From Beroe forskalii (Eukaryota; Ctenophora; Nuda; Beroida; Beroidae), in contig WFMF01000152.1 of assembly GCA_011033025.1 (NCBI GenBank), forward strand, positions 62,001 through 126,000: 64,000 nt of DNA. Reading direction: 5' to 3'. The notes below the pieces were generated by a model. It had not been told where the DNA came from. It did not search any database and saw nothing but the letters and a program-made list of their open reading frames with translations. The translations under genes were made by a program, and so were the position numbers. This document shows, piece after piece, positions 13,375 to 25,123 of the stretch (position 1 is the stretch's first letter; each line of letters begins with the position of its first letter).

Positions 13375-14968
13375 CTGAAATATACCCATCATTTCAAACT
13401 ATTAATTATGAAGTAAAAATACTATATGCTATTTTGATGTAGGGAGGTCAACAAGGTTTAGAACTAATTCATATAGACACAGGCACATACTTGCTACATA
13501 TAAATGGTAAATACCAAAGACAAATCAAATTTCATGGAATAATGGAACCACAACTGTGTACAGTAAACAATTAAAAGGAATTATATGATGATTCATAATA
13601 AAATCCTATTTGAATTGAATTTCAAGTAAGCATACTTGGAAACTTCATTCCATATAATATATAAATGAATTGTGTAGATTGTAGGTAATTTACATTGTCC
13701 CAGATTCATTTAGTCATGATTTGAAGCAATTAAACCCATTGTTAACAATTGTTACAATACATGATGTACCCCATGCATTACTGAAGACTGAAAACTTCAC
13801 AACAGTACACAATCTATCTTACCAGCAGGATTATCCACAGATAACAAGTCTGCATAAGAAGTGCATGAATAGCAAATTAGGTCATACAACTTACTATACA
13901 ATAATTTAAAAAAGAATAAAGAAATTGAATCAAAAATTATGGCTCATTTCAATTTTCACATAAGCTATTTGATATGCAGCTCATCTGAACTTCCACAAAA
14001 TGCCAGGTTTACATGTCCACCCAAGCAATCTTCTTTTTGAGGTTCATTGAGTTTAGAATATAACCTTTTTCTTTTGCGACTTATGAACAGCATATTGGTT
14101 TCTCAAGGAGAAATTGTTTCAAAAGATAGTTTCAAAAGGTAATTATGGGATTTATCAAAAAGCAGAAATGACAATCTGGGACAACCCCAATGCAAATAGA
14201 GAAATAGGCAAAAATATAAAGTGAAGTTGTTCAGCTTTTTCTAGTATAGGTACGATGATTAAATTCTGTCTCTTAGATTTTTATACCATCCTGAGCAGTT
14301 TCAAATCATAAAGAAATCTCTCTTCAAGAAATTAATCCTGAACAGGTAAAACTTATCTAAACCAAGGGCCCAAAGCAGTTGTCAAAATGTTATATATATC
14401 CATTGCCAATTGATTGTATTACTGATGTGCCCATAACTTATGATCACCCAGAAGATACATACATTACTGCAAGAAAGGCTCTAGCAGTAGAAGTCAAACT
14501 GAAAGAGGGTAGATACTTAGATGCATATGTTAAAAAGTCATGAAATGTTTGTAAAGGATGACTTGGCATAATGGCCATAGTAGAGATAATCCAGATATGT
14601 CATCGAATTTATACAAACCAAATTTAACCACAAATATGTGAAGCACATAACTATCATATTTTCAATTTTCAAATATGAAATCGATTGAAACCCTGTTACT
14701 ATACCAGTAGATACACCTGGGATTTCAAAGAATTAATTTCCAAATGCCAGTTTTTTGCACTTCCCATGGTCCCATGTTCATGAAATTTGATAATATGATG
14801 CACTTAGATAACCTTGAGTGAATAACTGAAAATTTATCAAAAGCTCATTTTATCCCAATTTCATGGGCAGTTCAACTTTTCACAACTTCGTCCTATGCAT
14901 CTCTACTATACACCACTATTCAAGAACCCAGCAAATTGTGATAGGTAGTTTAAAATCCATTATAAATG
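13375..14968. other. Non-coding, presumably intron or intergenic
   Basis: AT-rich sequence with no recognisable exon, RNA gene or mobile-element protein. It may be intron of the ankyrin gene, whose upstream exons must lie in this direction. Confidence 0.5.
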
Positions 14969-15606
14969 GTGTGACTCATTTAGATCCTGCTGCTCTCTAC
15001 ATCGCATCACCTAAAGGGATCATGTTGGAGTTCAAGTACGGAGTTGGAGAAAAGTCTTGCAGATTAATGTCTTGAAGAAAGTTTTCTTTTTAATTCAAAT
15101 ATGTTTTAACCCTGATTTTCAGGAGAAGCATCTCTCAAGATGGAGTATTGGATCAGGATGCATGCCACTTCTCATTAATTTATTAATGTGCAACGTAAAA
15201 GGACACAATTAACCCGGATCCATCCACCGGTCCTCTACTCCTCTTCACTAGTTTGTTGCTTAATTTCTTGATGCTTGGAGTACATTCAAAGACCGAAGAG
15301 CAAGTTTCAGTTTCATTCAGGCAGGTGGTCACTGCACTTGACGGTGCTATACCCTGGTACCAGGGGGTGACTGCTGGGGGGCCTACCTCATAAAAAGCTC
15401 GCAATTTAAACACCCGAAAGCTGAGGTAGGTATTGACTGAAGATGCCTGCACACCACTCATCTTGGTGTGACTCATTTAGATCCTGCTGCTCTCTACATC
15501 GCATTACCTAAAAGGGACTATGTTGGAGTTCAAGCACGGAGTTGGAGAAAAGTCTTGCAGATTGATGTCTTGAAGAAAGTTTTCTTTTTAATTCAAATAT
15601 GTTTTA
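14969..15606. repeat. Tandem repeat, 496 bp period (unit 1 plus start of unit 2)
   Basis: A phrase starting GGTGTGACTCATTTAG at 14,969 recurs at 15,465, giving a 496 bp period. Each unit has a part X (about 140 bp, ending in TTTAATTCAAATATGTTTT) and a part Y (about 355 bp, starting AACCCTGATTTTCAGG). Unit 2 stops at the end of X, at about 15,606, where LINE E begins. Its Y part reappears on the far side of E at 24.78 kb. Read on the minus strand, Y and the X/Y boundary hold an open frame of 97 codons (15476-15183) with no recognised family. The array is therefore a pre-existing tandem duplication interrupted by later insertions. Confidence 0.85.
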
Positions 15607-16039
15607 AGATAAGATAAGATAAGATAAGCATTATGGTATTTAACCATCTCTAATCTCATACCCAATTGATCAATATCAAATATTAACAATTTATCTAGCA
15701 CCATTTCACTTTGGTGCCCATTCCATAGTAACATTAATAAAAAGCAATTTTACAATAAACAATAATAAGTTATTCAATGTGATGAAATTAATTTTAACTT
15801 CCACAATGATAAAATATCAAAATTGATAAAAACACTGAAAAGCCAGTAAAAAAGTCAGTCAAATAAACATGGTCAATTAATACAAATTATGCAATGTGAT
15901 TTATCAAGTATAAATATTGATACCTTTCTTCTTGGCTACAAAAGGATTACTTTAAGAATTCATTGAACTTTAGTTTGTTTCTTAAATAGTTATCGCCTTC
16001 AATTTTCTCAAGCACAACTGATGATATATACCAGAAATT

Positions 16040-17571
16040 ACAAGGAGAGTGCATTTCAGTATTGTTCTTATAATGATCTAATGAAACCTTGAACATGTCT
16101 ACGCTAGATGCTTCACGTACAGTTTTAGGTAAGTCATTCTAATAAGGTCTAACTCTTTCTGAAATAAATCCATCATTTACTTTAGTTACTTCTCTTGGCA
16201 GGTTGCTACAAGATTTTCTATATGTCAGCAGTTTTCTTCTGCTTCTGCCTACTTTAAACCAAGTCTTACCATAGTCTACTTTATCATTTAATACCTTAAA
16301 AGTTTCAATTAGGTCCCCTCTAATTCTCCTTTCAGCTAACGTAGTTATATTCAACCTGTCCAACCGCTCACTGTAAGGGAAGTGTACCTATGCCATTTAT
16401 TAGTCTCGTGAAACGACGCTGGACACCTTCCAGTTCCAAGATAGTACCCCAGTTCCCATGGTGAGCAACCGGACTCCAAAGCTGGACACAATACTGAGCT
16501 TTGGTCTTATAAGTGCTTTATATATTTTTAGCATGATATCCATCTCTTTAGCAATTACATTTCGACTTATCCAAGCTATGGTTTTATTGGCATCTTTGAT
16601 ACACTTTTCTACATTACAGTTCCAATCCAAATTTTCGTTCATGAAAACACCTAAATCCTTCTCTAAACAGGTATCTTTAAGGACTATACCATTCAGGACA
16701 TATTCATTTTTAGGATTATTATTCATATTTATATGCATAACCTTACATTTATCAATATTAAATTTCAAAAAGCCAAATTTCCTCCCATTTTTCAAGTGAT
16801 CTCATATCAACATTATTTTCATGACATTGAGCTGCATTAAAACAATCTTCAGGTCATCAGCAAAACTTTACAAACACTCTTAATTTCTTCAGGCAAATCA
16901 TTTAAATAGATGACAAATAATAAGGGCCCTAATATTGATCCTTGAGGTACACCAGACTTGACCTTCCTAAAATCAGACAGCTCCCCTCTAACAACAGTTC
17001 TCATAGTTCTATCAGATAAAAAGTCATTGATAATTGCCAAAGTGTTCCCCTTTATACCCAGATTTTCTAGTTTGATAAGAAGCCGGTGATGGGGCACGGT
17101 GTCAAAAGCTTTCATAAAATCAAGGTATAAAAGGTCAACAGGAGAACCTTCTTCAATTACAGAAATGATGTTGTCAACTGTTTCCAACAAATTTGATAAG
17201 CATGACTTCTTAGAAACAAAACCATGTTGATCATTACTTACTTCATTTTCAACAAATTCTAAAATGTGCTTTCTGACAAACTTTTCATAGATTTTACATA
17301 ATATACACGTAAGTGAAACAGGCCTATAGTTATATGGATTGTTCCTAGAGTCTTTCTTGTGAAGAGCAATAACGTGAGCTTCTTTCCACTTTTCAGGAAT
17401 CTTTGCTTCCTTTGCACACTTATCATACAATAAAGTCAAGGTACGAACAAAATCTTCATTGTCAGCGAGTGCCTTTAAAAGCTTTGGATGGACCTTATCA
17501 GGTCCAAAACTCTTATATACATCAAGTTTTTTCAACTCATCATAAACATCAGAAAAGTCCAGCAGCATCAC
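16040..17571 (-). pseudogene. LINE E reverse transcriptase and C-terminus, several breaks
   Basis: The first frame (17571-16849) carries RT blocks: SFGPDKVHPKLLK, NYRPVSLTC, LYLDFMKAFDTVPH and GVPQGSILGPLLF. The catalytic FADD follows at about 16,862, but one base is missing inside the Phe codon, so the frame reads KVLLMT and stops instead of VFADDLK. The next frame (16795-16400) holds KFNIDKCKVMHI and the thumb region; the next (16363-16139) holds RRIRGDLIETFKVLN. The conserved Trp of the family's WNxLP motif is TAG at 16139, and NDLPKTVREA follows it. A final open stretch reaches about 16,040. This element cannot encode an active enzyme. Family roles are established knowledge; the breaks are read directly. 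Confidence 0.85.
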
Positions 17572-20500
17572 CTGTAACCCAAACAGTTACATCTGCAGAA
17601 ACACCTAGCAGCAAACCCTCCCTGAAGATCCTCTCATGGAACATCCATGATAACTCAGACAAATGTGAGGGTCCCAAAACTGATGATGACGCTGTCAAGG
17701 AGATTCTTCAACAGTCATCTGTCTTCTGTCTCCAGGAAACTAAGCAGAAAATCACGCTACCTGACTACAAGTGTATCAACTCTCTGAGAAGCAAATCCCG
17801 CTCAGGTGGACTCTGCATCGGTGTGCATCGTACAATTGCCAGTCATGCAGAATACCTCAAGGTGCTGGAAACCAACTGCAAAGACATCCAAGCAGTGTCT
17901 GTGACTATAAATCCAGGGAAAAATGAAGAACTCATAACCTTTATCAATGTCTACGACTCACCAGAACACTCTTCTTTCAAAGCTTCTTTGAAAAAGAATG
18001 AAGACCCAGAGAGTGAAATAACGACCCTTGAAAAGCTCATGGAATTCTATGCTACAAATGATCTCGGCAAAACATTCTTGGCAGGAGATTTCAATGCTAG
18101 GACAAGGAATATGAACCACAGAGCAGAAAAAGATGAGTTCTATGACCAACACCCAACTCCCACAAGCGAGCCCCCTAGCTTACTGAGATCCAGCAAGGAC
18201 ACAGTCCTCAACAAGAGAGGTAAACTTTTCCTTGACTTCATTGCTTCAGCAAACATTACCCTTCTGAATGGTAGTGTCCTTGGGGACGTACTCGGGGAAT
18301 ACACATCAATCAACTACAATGGCGCAAGTGTAGTTGACTACATGGGTGTATCACCAAACCTACAAGATCAAATCGTTAGCTTCAGAGTAGGTCACTTGAC
18401 CAAATTCTCAGACCATAAACCCTGTATTGCCACGTTGAAACTTAGGCATGACCCATTAATTTCTTCAAATGAAATACTCGAGTCACTAGAAGATGCACCA
18501 GTCAAATATAAGTGGGACCCTAACTCCGAAGAATTCGTGAACACTCAAGAAGAGATTGAAACTAGAGCTCAGTGGCAATCACTCAGACAGGTCACATGTA
18601 ACAGTGAAGATGACATAGTCAAGCTCAATAACGATATTGTAAAATGTTTTCAAAGCATAGCCGACAAAGTTATCCCAAAAAAAGAAGTTAAGCCCCAACG
18701 CTGTGTGAAGAATAGGAGGAAAAAAGGCAAAAGACTCAGGCCAAAGTCGCCATGGTTTGATGCAACCTGTATCTCTGCCAAGCGCGAGCTAAACTCCCTT
18801 GCCAAGAAATATGGGAAAAACCCGCAAAACCCCACCCTCAGAACAGCATTCTATAACAACAAGCGGGATTACAGGAACTTAGTTAAAACAAAGAAGTCCG
18901 AATTCTTTAAAGGGCTAAGTCATGACATTGAATCAGGTAATAACATCAACTGGGAACGATTTAAGAAGCTGAAGAGCACGGAACACAAACCATCAACCCT
19001 GGACGCTTTTGACATGAAAAACTTCTGCAAATTCTTCAAAGATCTCTATGGCAAGCCATCACTCTCTGCGCAGGAAATAGACAAAATCCGTGAAAATGCA
19101 TCTCCCCTTGCATCAGAAAACTCAGGTGCCGCACAAGAAGTCCTAGATGCTGACATCACCACACCTGAGATCACGGAGGTCATAAATAACCTTAAAAAAG
19201 GGAAAGCTGTCTCAGAAGACCTCATTGCCAACGAGTTCCTAATAGCCGCCAGTACTGACGCCATAGATGCTCTCAAGAATCTCTTCAACTCATGTCTCCA
19301 GTTAGGAGTGTACCCATGGAACACTTCAGTCGTCACACCCCTTCACAAAAAAGGTAGCACATATGACCCCAACAACTATAGGGCAATTGCAGTTGCTAGC
19401 AACCTGGGCAAGCTTTTTTCTAACATCCTCCTCAAACGGCTGATTGAATATAGAGCCAAACATTGTCCAGATACCGAGAACCAACTGGGATTCTGCAAGG
19501 GTGCACAGACGAGTGACCACATCCTCACCCTGACCACTTGTATCCAGAAATACACAGCCCACATCAAAAAAGGCCGTTTGTACTGCTGCTTTGTAGATTA
19601 CGCCAAAGCCTTTGACACAGTCTGCCGTGAAGCTCTCCTGTATAAACTTTGGAGATTTGGGATCAAAGGCAGGTTCTACAGCTGCCTCCAACATATGTAC
19701 TCCAAATCAAAGGCCAAGGTCAAACTCCTCAACAAGCTCTCTGAGAAAATAGACATTCTCTGTGGAACAGAGCAGGGACACCCTATGTCCCCAGAACTTT
19801 TTAAATGCTACATTCACGAGCTCTCAGAGGAGCTAAACAATCTCGCGGGAATGAATGTGCCAATCCTTAATGCTAAAAGGATATCTCACCTGCTATGGGC
19901 TGACGATTTAGTCCTGATGGCACTGGACCCACAAAGCCTGCAAGCCATGCTTGACACCCTGCATGCATACTGCGTCCAATGGGGACTAACAGTCAACCTT
20001 GAAAAGACAGCTGTGATGGTCTTCAACAAGAGTGGAAGATTACTCAAGGAGAGCCATGGATTCCTTTATCAAGACGTGCATGTGAAATCAGTCCCTGAAT
20101 ACTGCTACCTGGGTATTACATTCACCCTCTCAGGCACTCTGGCCAAAGCTCAGCAGCAACTCAAGCAGAAAGGAATACGAAGCTATTTTTCGCTTAAGAG
20201 AATGATCAACACTGGTAGCCTGAAGAAGTCAACGTTGATCAGACTGTTGGATACTTTAATCCTCCCTGTAGCAAGCTATGGATGTCAGGTTTGGCTGTCA
20301 GAAACCTGCTATGTGAAATGTATGACAAACCAGAGCTACTCCACTGATCCCATCCTCTCAACAATAGCCAAAGATCCAATAGAGAAGCTTCATCTTTCCT
20401 GCCTGAAGTGGATAATGGGGGTCAATAAAACCACGTCTAATGCAGCAGTATGGGGTGACAGTGGACATTACCCCCTGGCGATAACTCTATCCAAGCTAGC

Positions 20501-21231
20501 GTTCTCATACATGGACAGGCTTCATAAACTGGAACAAGAGAACTCAGCAGCAATGGTAAGACATGCCTACCATGAGCAACGCTTACTTGGTCTCTCGTGG
20601 TATAAGCAGATGAACAGCCTCCGTGAGTTAGCCAGCTCTGGAGCATCGATCTACCCCAGCAGCATGCGGCACAACCTCCGAGGGCTCTTTTCTGAAACCT
20701 GGGACTTAGAAAGGAGAGAAAACCGCAAACTTTCGTTCTATAACGGGATAAAAAATGACTTTGGCATAGAGCAGTATTTTGAGCTCAATCTCAATCCCGA
20801 CCATGCTAGACGTCTGGCACAATTCCGCACCAGTTCGCACAAATACAAGATTGAGACAGGAAGATACAGAAAAAAACAGGCACTCTATTGTCAACAGAGT
20901 TTGCCCAATGTGCATCTCATCCGAAGAAACGGTAGAAGACCTTAGTTCATTACCATTCTTTGAACCTATAATCGAAGATGAAATGCATGTTCTCCAGTCC
21001 TGCCACACCTATGAAAACGAAAGAAGGAGACTCAGCCAAAAAACCCTCGATACCTTAACTTTCGGTTCACAGGAAGATCTCCAATACCTCTTCATGGACC
21101 CAAAAACCACACGTGAGCTGGCACGATTCCTATCTCGCTGCCATAGGCTGCGCTTCCCAAGCAAAGAACTAGAAGATAAGGAGAAAGCCAAAGAATTAGA
21201 AGTTCCTACCCCCACCACCAATCCTCCGTAA
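17566..21231 (+). pseudogene. LINE F ORF2: AP endonuclease, reverse transcriptase, C-terminal zinc finger; one frameshift
   Basis: The frame is open to 20,945 and is antisense to E before about 17,566. Endonuclease motifs are LSWNIHD, CLQETKQ, LAGDFNAR and FSDHKPC. RT motifs are FVDYAKAFDTV, GTEQGHPMSPELF (unusual HP where GC or GS is common) and LLWADDLVLMA, with thumb YLGITFTLSG and VASYGCQVW. At a run of seven A near 20,868 the frame slips. The intact reading continues in the next frame to 21,231 and contains CPMC followed by EDEMHVLQSC, the CCHC finger often found at LINE ORF2 C-termini. Without the slip the protein would be about 1,200 residues. The catalytic residues Asp and ADD are kept, so the break may be young, or a sequencing error in a homopolymer. 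Confidence 0.8.
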
Positions 21232-21611
21232 CACCTGGAATATGGAAACACTTTCAAGTTCTTCTCATATTTGGCACAGTTTACAGCTGGTTATGCGTTT
21301 GATTTGGACTTTCTTATGTGTGTGTGTGTGTGTGCGTCTTTGAGTGCTACTGCAGTTAATTTGCTAAGTTGATCTGAATGTTGTGTCTGTGCGTGTGCGC
21401 TGTTTGTGTGAGTGGGCTCTTGTACGTTTTGTGTGAACTTTTAGCTTTCTTGCGATGTGTTATACCTGTTTGTGTGTGTGTCTCTGTGTTACTTTTTTCC
21501 GTTTGAACTGTATTTAGTACTTTGATGGGTAATTTTGCATTTCGTTTTTCCTTTAGTAACTTTTCTATCTTGGGGATCCATACTTTGTTTTTAGGGTTAA
21601 TTTATTAATTT
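17566..21611 (+). mobile_element. Non-LTR retrotransposon F inserted into LINE E in opposite orientation
   Basis: F lies on the plus strand inside the ORF2 of E. Its 5' end falls within the E codons near 17,566, and it appears 5'-truncated just before the endonuclease domain. The 3' UTR (21,235 to about 21,600) is rich in TG/GTGTGT words and ends near a TTTATTAATTTTATT stretch, where E antisense sequence resumes. No clear target duplication was found, and E lacks material at the junction, so the insertion probably came with a target deletion. The clade is not certain: the RT is unlike the L2/CR1 copies in this window and carries a C-terminal CCHC-type finger. Confidence 0.75.
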
Positions 21612-21976
21612 TATTGCATATTTAGGGTCACTTTTAAATTATTAAACAAATTCCTTGTTATTTTCGTCCTCTCATATTTGATTCTAGCATTACTCTCACA
21701 TTTTTCAAAGATACATTGTTTCTCTAAGGCAATATTCCAATTATATACAGAGGGGTTTATATCAAAATCATACCAAGCCTTGTTTTTACCTCTTATAGCT
21801 CGTTTTAATGATCTGTTTACCCATGGTGTATTATAGTTAATGTCTATGTTATGCTTTAAACTTTTTAAAGGTACTTTCTCTGAAATCAAGTTTAGATTGT
21901 TTAATATAACAGTCCAAATATCATCTACTGACATATTTTCAATTTCAGTAGGTTGAAAGTTCCAATCAATTTCTTG
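21611..21976 (-). pseudogene. LINE E linker between endonuclease and RT
   Basis: The minus-strand frame begins right after the inverted-repeat element with the E codons and includes PWVNRSLKRAIRGKNKAWYD, the basic linker typical of CR1/Jockey ORF2. It ends LFNNLKVTLNMQ then a stop, next to the 3' end of LINE F. Removing the 2,272 bp element together with one 8 bp duplicate joins it in frame to the endonuclease piece at 24.25 kb. Confidence 0.85.
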
Positions 21977-24248
21977 GGCATAATCCACGATTTTTGCAAG
22001 TACACCTGAATTCGCCGCGAATTCGCCGCGAATTCAAGTGAATTCAGGTGAATTCAGGTGAATTAGCGGGCGGAGTTCGCCAAAAAAAAATTTTTAGCGG
22101 ACTCCGCCGGAGTCCACCGGAGTTCGCCGCGGACTCTGGCGAATTCACCTGAATTCACCTGAATGCCTTGAATACAGCGTATTCGGTGTACTAGTTCGCC
22201 AATTTTTCCAGTTCACCCAGGCGAACAAGTTCGCCAATTATGTCCGAACTGATGTCACTTGCAATTATGGCGAACTCAGGTGAACTTAAGGCGAACTTGG
22301 GCTTAACTCAGGTGAACTCAGTTCGCGGCGAATTCACCTGAACTTTGAAGGAACTTTGTCACGCCTGGCACGCTTATGTGAGACTAAGATGCAATTCACA
22401 ATGTCTACCATATGCGTGTCGTCATGGATCCAAAGAACCTTAGGGGAGCCACGTCACATATTACGTCATCACTGACGGGAGGGGAGGGGTTTTCAAATGC
22501 TGACAGGTGATGACAGGGGGAGGGAGGGGGTTTAAGGTTTGCCGACGTCAGCGAAAATATTGAATTTTCTAAATTCGAAAATACGATATCCAAACTTTTT
22601 CGTTCATAATATTATTATTTTGTTTTGATGTACCCATTTCATTTCTTTGATATGATATCTATATTTCCAAACTAACTGGATGTTCGTCTATGACAATAAG
22701 AACCATTTTTTAAACGATTTTAACAATATGAATCACACCACACGTACATAGTTGATATTTCATGTCGGTTGTTTTGATTCGAAATAGTCAAAATTTGTTT
22801 TGAAAAAGGAGGGGGGTTTGGTCAATGCTGACGTCATCATGGGGAGGGGTCAGCCAATGATGACAAGTGATGACAGACAGGGGGGAGGGGGTTGAAAATG
22901 GGCAAAAAAAGTGATGACATAATATGACGGCTCCCTTAGGGTTAGGGTTTTGATTAGGACACTAGAAAAATTGACATCAAGATCTGTGACGTCATTGTCA
23001 GGTGTTGCCTGACCCCCTGACGACTTAGGACATCGCTGATTCGCTGAGGACAAAAACCAGTATCGGCGCATATAGGCGTAAATGGCTAAGTCCTTGTGGG
23101 TGAGGAGAATGCAGACCGTGGGGAGGCACCAGGATCTGTCTTCTGTGAGGGATGAGAGCTCCGCATGGATGACAAGGATCTGGGGTTAGGACTTGAAGGT
23201 TCCATCGAGGAACCAGCAGGAGCTTTCTGCTAGGATCGTGAGTTTGTCACTGGTAGCCCGGATGATCACCCGAGGAGCATATCAGCTTGTCTGAGGGTCC
23301 GGCAGTCTGCAGGGAGGGTTTCTACAGAGTGGGTATGAGGTTCAGGACACTAGCAGCTGCCAGCTCCGCTTGATCCACCTCCAAGCTTGTCTCCCATCTG
23401 TCGTGTCAAGGGTTTGCAGACTTCATGAGACCTCGTTACCTAAGTGGGACGATATCCTGACGAATTAGCATGGGGTTGTGCTCGCATGAACGTCCCGTAT
23501 CACGTATCCCCTCCGTGAGTCCCCCAGTGTCTCCACAATGATACATCGGATCGAGCATTATTGTACCCTCCATACGGGCTCTGTTATCTGGATTATCCGT
23601 GATATTCTCGGTATAAATCGATCCAGGCTTTAGGTAGTTTATATAAAGTGAAGAGGCTCCCGACCTAGAGTCCACCCTGTGGGGATCTCCCGACCCAGAG
23701 TCCACCCTGGTGTGCCACCGCCGACCCAGAGTCCCCCGACCTAGAATCCGTTCCCCATGTTGACTTTGCAATCGGGATCTGGTTAGAGCAAAGCGCCGAC
23801 CAAAACACCTGTATAAGAAAAGCCTTTGCAATTGCAATAACGCAATTTTCCTTCATCGCCGATCGCTAATTTGTTAAATTCGTACTGATTTGGGCTTTTG
23901 GGCAAGTTTCCCTCCGGCCGAACTCAGGCGGACTCCGGCGAACTCAGGCGGACTCCGGCATCTGAATTCAGGCGAACTAGTTCGCCATGAACTGGCAGTT
24001 CACCTGGGTGAACTGGAAAATTGGCGAACTAGTACACCGAATACGCGTGTATTCGCTGTGGGCGAATTAGGTGAATTCAAGTGAATTGCCGGAGTTCGCG
24101 GCGGACTCGGCGGAGTCCGGCGGAGTCCGCCAAAAAATTTTTTTGGCGAACTCCGCCGCGAATTCACCTGAATTCACCTGATTTCACTTGAATTCGCGGC
24201 GAATTCGCGGCGAATTCAGGTGTACTTGCAAAAATCGTGGATTATGCC
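21977..24248. mobile_element. 2,272 bp element with about 250 bp terminal inverted repeats and 8 bp target duplication
   Basis: Both ends start GGCATAATCCACGATTTTTG reading inward and are flanked by identical ATTTCTTG (21,969-21,976 and 24,249-24,256). The inverted ends continue, with small differences, for about 250 bp. They are packed with short words such as GAATTCGCCGCG, AATTCAGGTG and GCGGACTCCG, and a TTTTTTT/AAAAAAA centre. Taking out the element and one duplicate restores the LINE E frame (..WSQ|EIDW..), which proves the boundaries. The interior (22.3-23.9 kb) shows no transposase. It holds two copies of a GACGTCAT/GGGGAGGGG-rich segment (about 22,460 and 22,820) and GACCCAGAGTCCACCCTG repeats (23,660-23,750). 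Long inverted ends with an 8 bp duplication fit a non-autonomous MULE-like or P/Galileo-like foldback element; the superfamily is not settled. Confidence 0.9.
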
Positions 24249-24783
24249 ATTTCTTGAGACCATTTTAGAATATCTTCATTCTTGACTTTTGACCAGCATC
24301 TTTGTTCTTCTTTCACTAATTTATCCTTCTCAAGCCTTGCAGGATGAGGTAAGTTCAGCTCTACATTGATAGTGGCATGATCACTCTTTCCCAGGTGGCT
24401 ACCTATTTTGAACTCATTTACCAGACCATCATCAGAGAACAGTAACTGATCCAACAAACTTTCATTCAAGGTGCCAGTACTATTGTTAATTCTCCTGCGA
24501 GTGATTTCATTTGTAAGGAGCCATGATATCCCCAATTCATGAACAAGGTCCAGATACTTTTTCTGCCTAAGAACCATTTCATTTCCAGCACTAGTTTGGT
24601 CCAATATGGTACCTGAAAGCCAGGACACTTGAGAAAGGTTGAAGTCGCCAAAGCAGAACTTAGCACTGGTTGACTTGTCAATGAATATACCTTTCAAAAA
24701 GCTTAGAAGCTGTTGGTCCTGTTTCTTGTTTAGAGATGGTGATCTGTAAACACAAGCAATTGCAACCTTGCCAATATCACATT
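24249..24783 (-). pseudogene. LINE E endonuclease fragment (5'-truncated)
   Basis: The minus-strand frame reads VAIACVYRSPSLNKKQDQQL, FCFGDFNLSQVSW, ESLLDQLLFSDD and LGKSDHATI, the second half of a CR1-type AP endonuclease. The first catalytic Asn and Glu motifs are absent because the insertion is truncated at about 24,783, where the Y part of the tandem repeat starts. The reading runs in frame into the inverted-repeat element at 24,248, where a stop appears only because of that insertion. Confidence 0.85.
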
Positions 24784-25123
24784 AACCCTGATTTTCAGGA
24801 GAAGCATCTCTCAAGATGGAGTATTGGATCAGGATGCATACCACTTCTCATTAATTTATTAATGTGCAACATAAAAGGACACAATTAACCCGGATCCATC
24901 CACCGGTCCTCTACTCCTCTTCACTAGTTTGTTGCTTAATTTCTTGATGCTTGGAGTACATTCAAAGACCGAAGAGCAAGTTTCAGTTTCATTCAGGCAG
25001 GTGGTCACTGCACTTGACGGTGCTATACCCTGGTACCATGGGGTGACTGCTGGGGGGCCTACGGAGTTGGAGAAAAGTCTTGCAGATTGATGTCTTGAAG
25101 AAAGTTTTCTTTTTAATTCAAAT
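24784..25123. repeat. Tandem repeat, remainder of unit 2 and deleted unit 3
   Basis: Y of unit 2 resumes at TTAACCCTGATTTTCAGG, directly after the truncated 5' end of LINE E, and matches 15,108-15,390 almost base for base. At about 25,062 it jumps from GGGGGGCCTAC straight to CGGAGTTGGAGAAAAG, which belongs to the middle of X. The deleted stretch starts and ends with TAC, a microhomology deletion. X ends at about 25,123 with TTTTTAATTCAAATA. Confidence 0.85.

Larger units (their letters stand above)
15605..24783 (-). mobile_element. CR1-type LINE E, 5'-truncated and split by two later insertions
   Basis: E is read on the minus strand in three pieces. Its 5'-truncated endonuclease is at 24,783-24,249, its linker at 21,976-21,611, and its RT, C-terminus and 3' UTR at about 17,566-15,605. 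The 3' end has a GATAA microsatellite tail on the plus strand at 15,605-15,629; such short tandem tails are typical of CR1/L2-group LINEs. The piece ends RGDLIETFKVLN and DLP resemble vertebrate CR1 ORF2. Insertions are a 2,272 bp inverted-repeat element and LINE F. The linker and RT pieces do not meet exactly: roughly a hundred residues are missing at the F insertion, inferred from the usual spacing in the family. Confidence 0.85.

Noticed and set aside
15183-15476. 97-codon minus-strand ORF in the tandem repeat
   Set aside because: It crosses the X/Y boundary of the array and matches no family I know; reported only as part of the repeat.
23436-23837. 133-codon minus-strand ORF inside the foldback element
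   Set aside because: The frame runs through GACCCAGAGTCC tandem repeats and shows no transposase motif; probably incidental.
24702-24783. Possible full endonuclease start for LINE E
   Set aside because: The frame simply begins at the truncated insertion end; the first catalytic motifs are absent and the tandem repeat follows.
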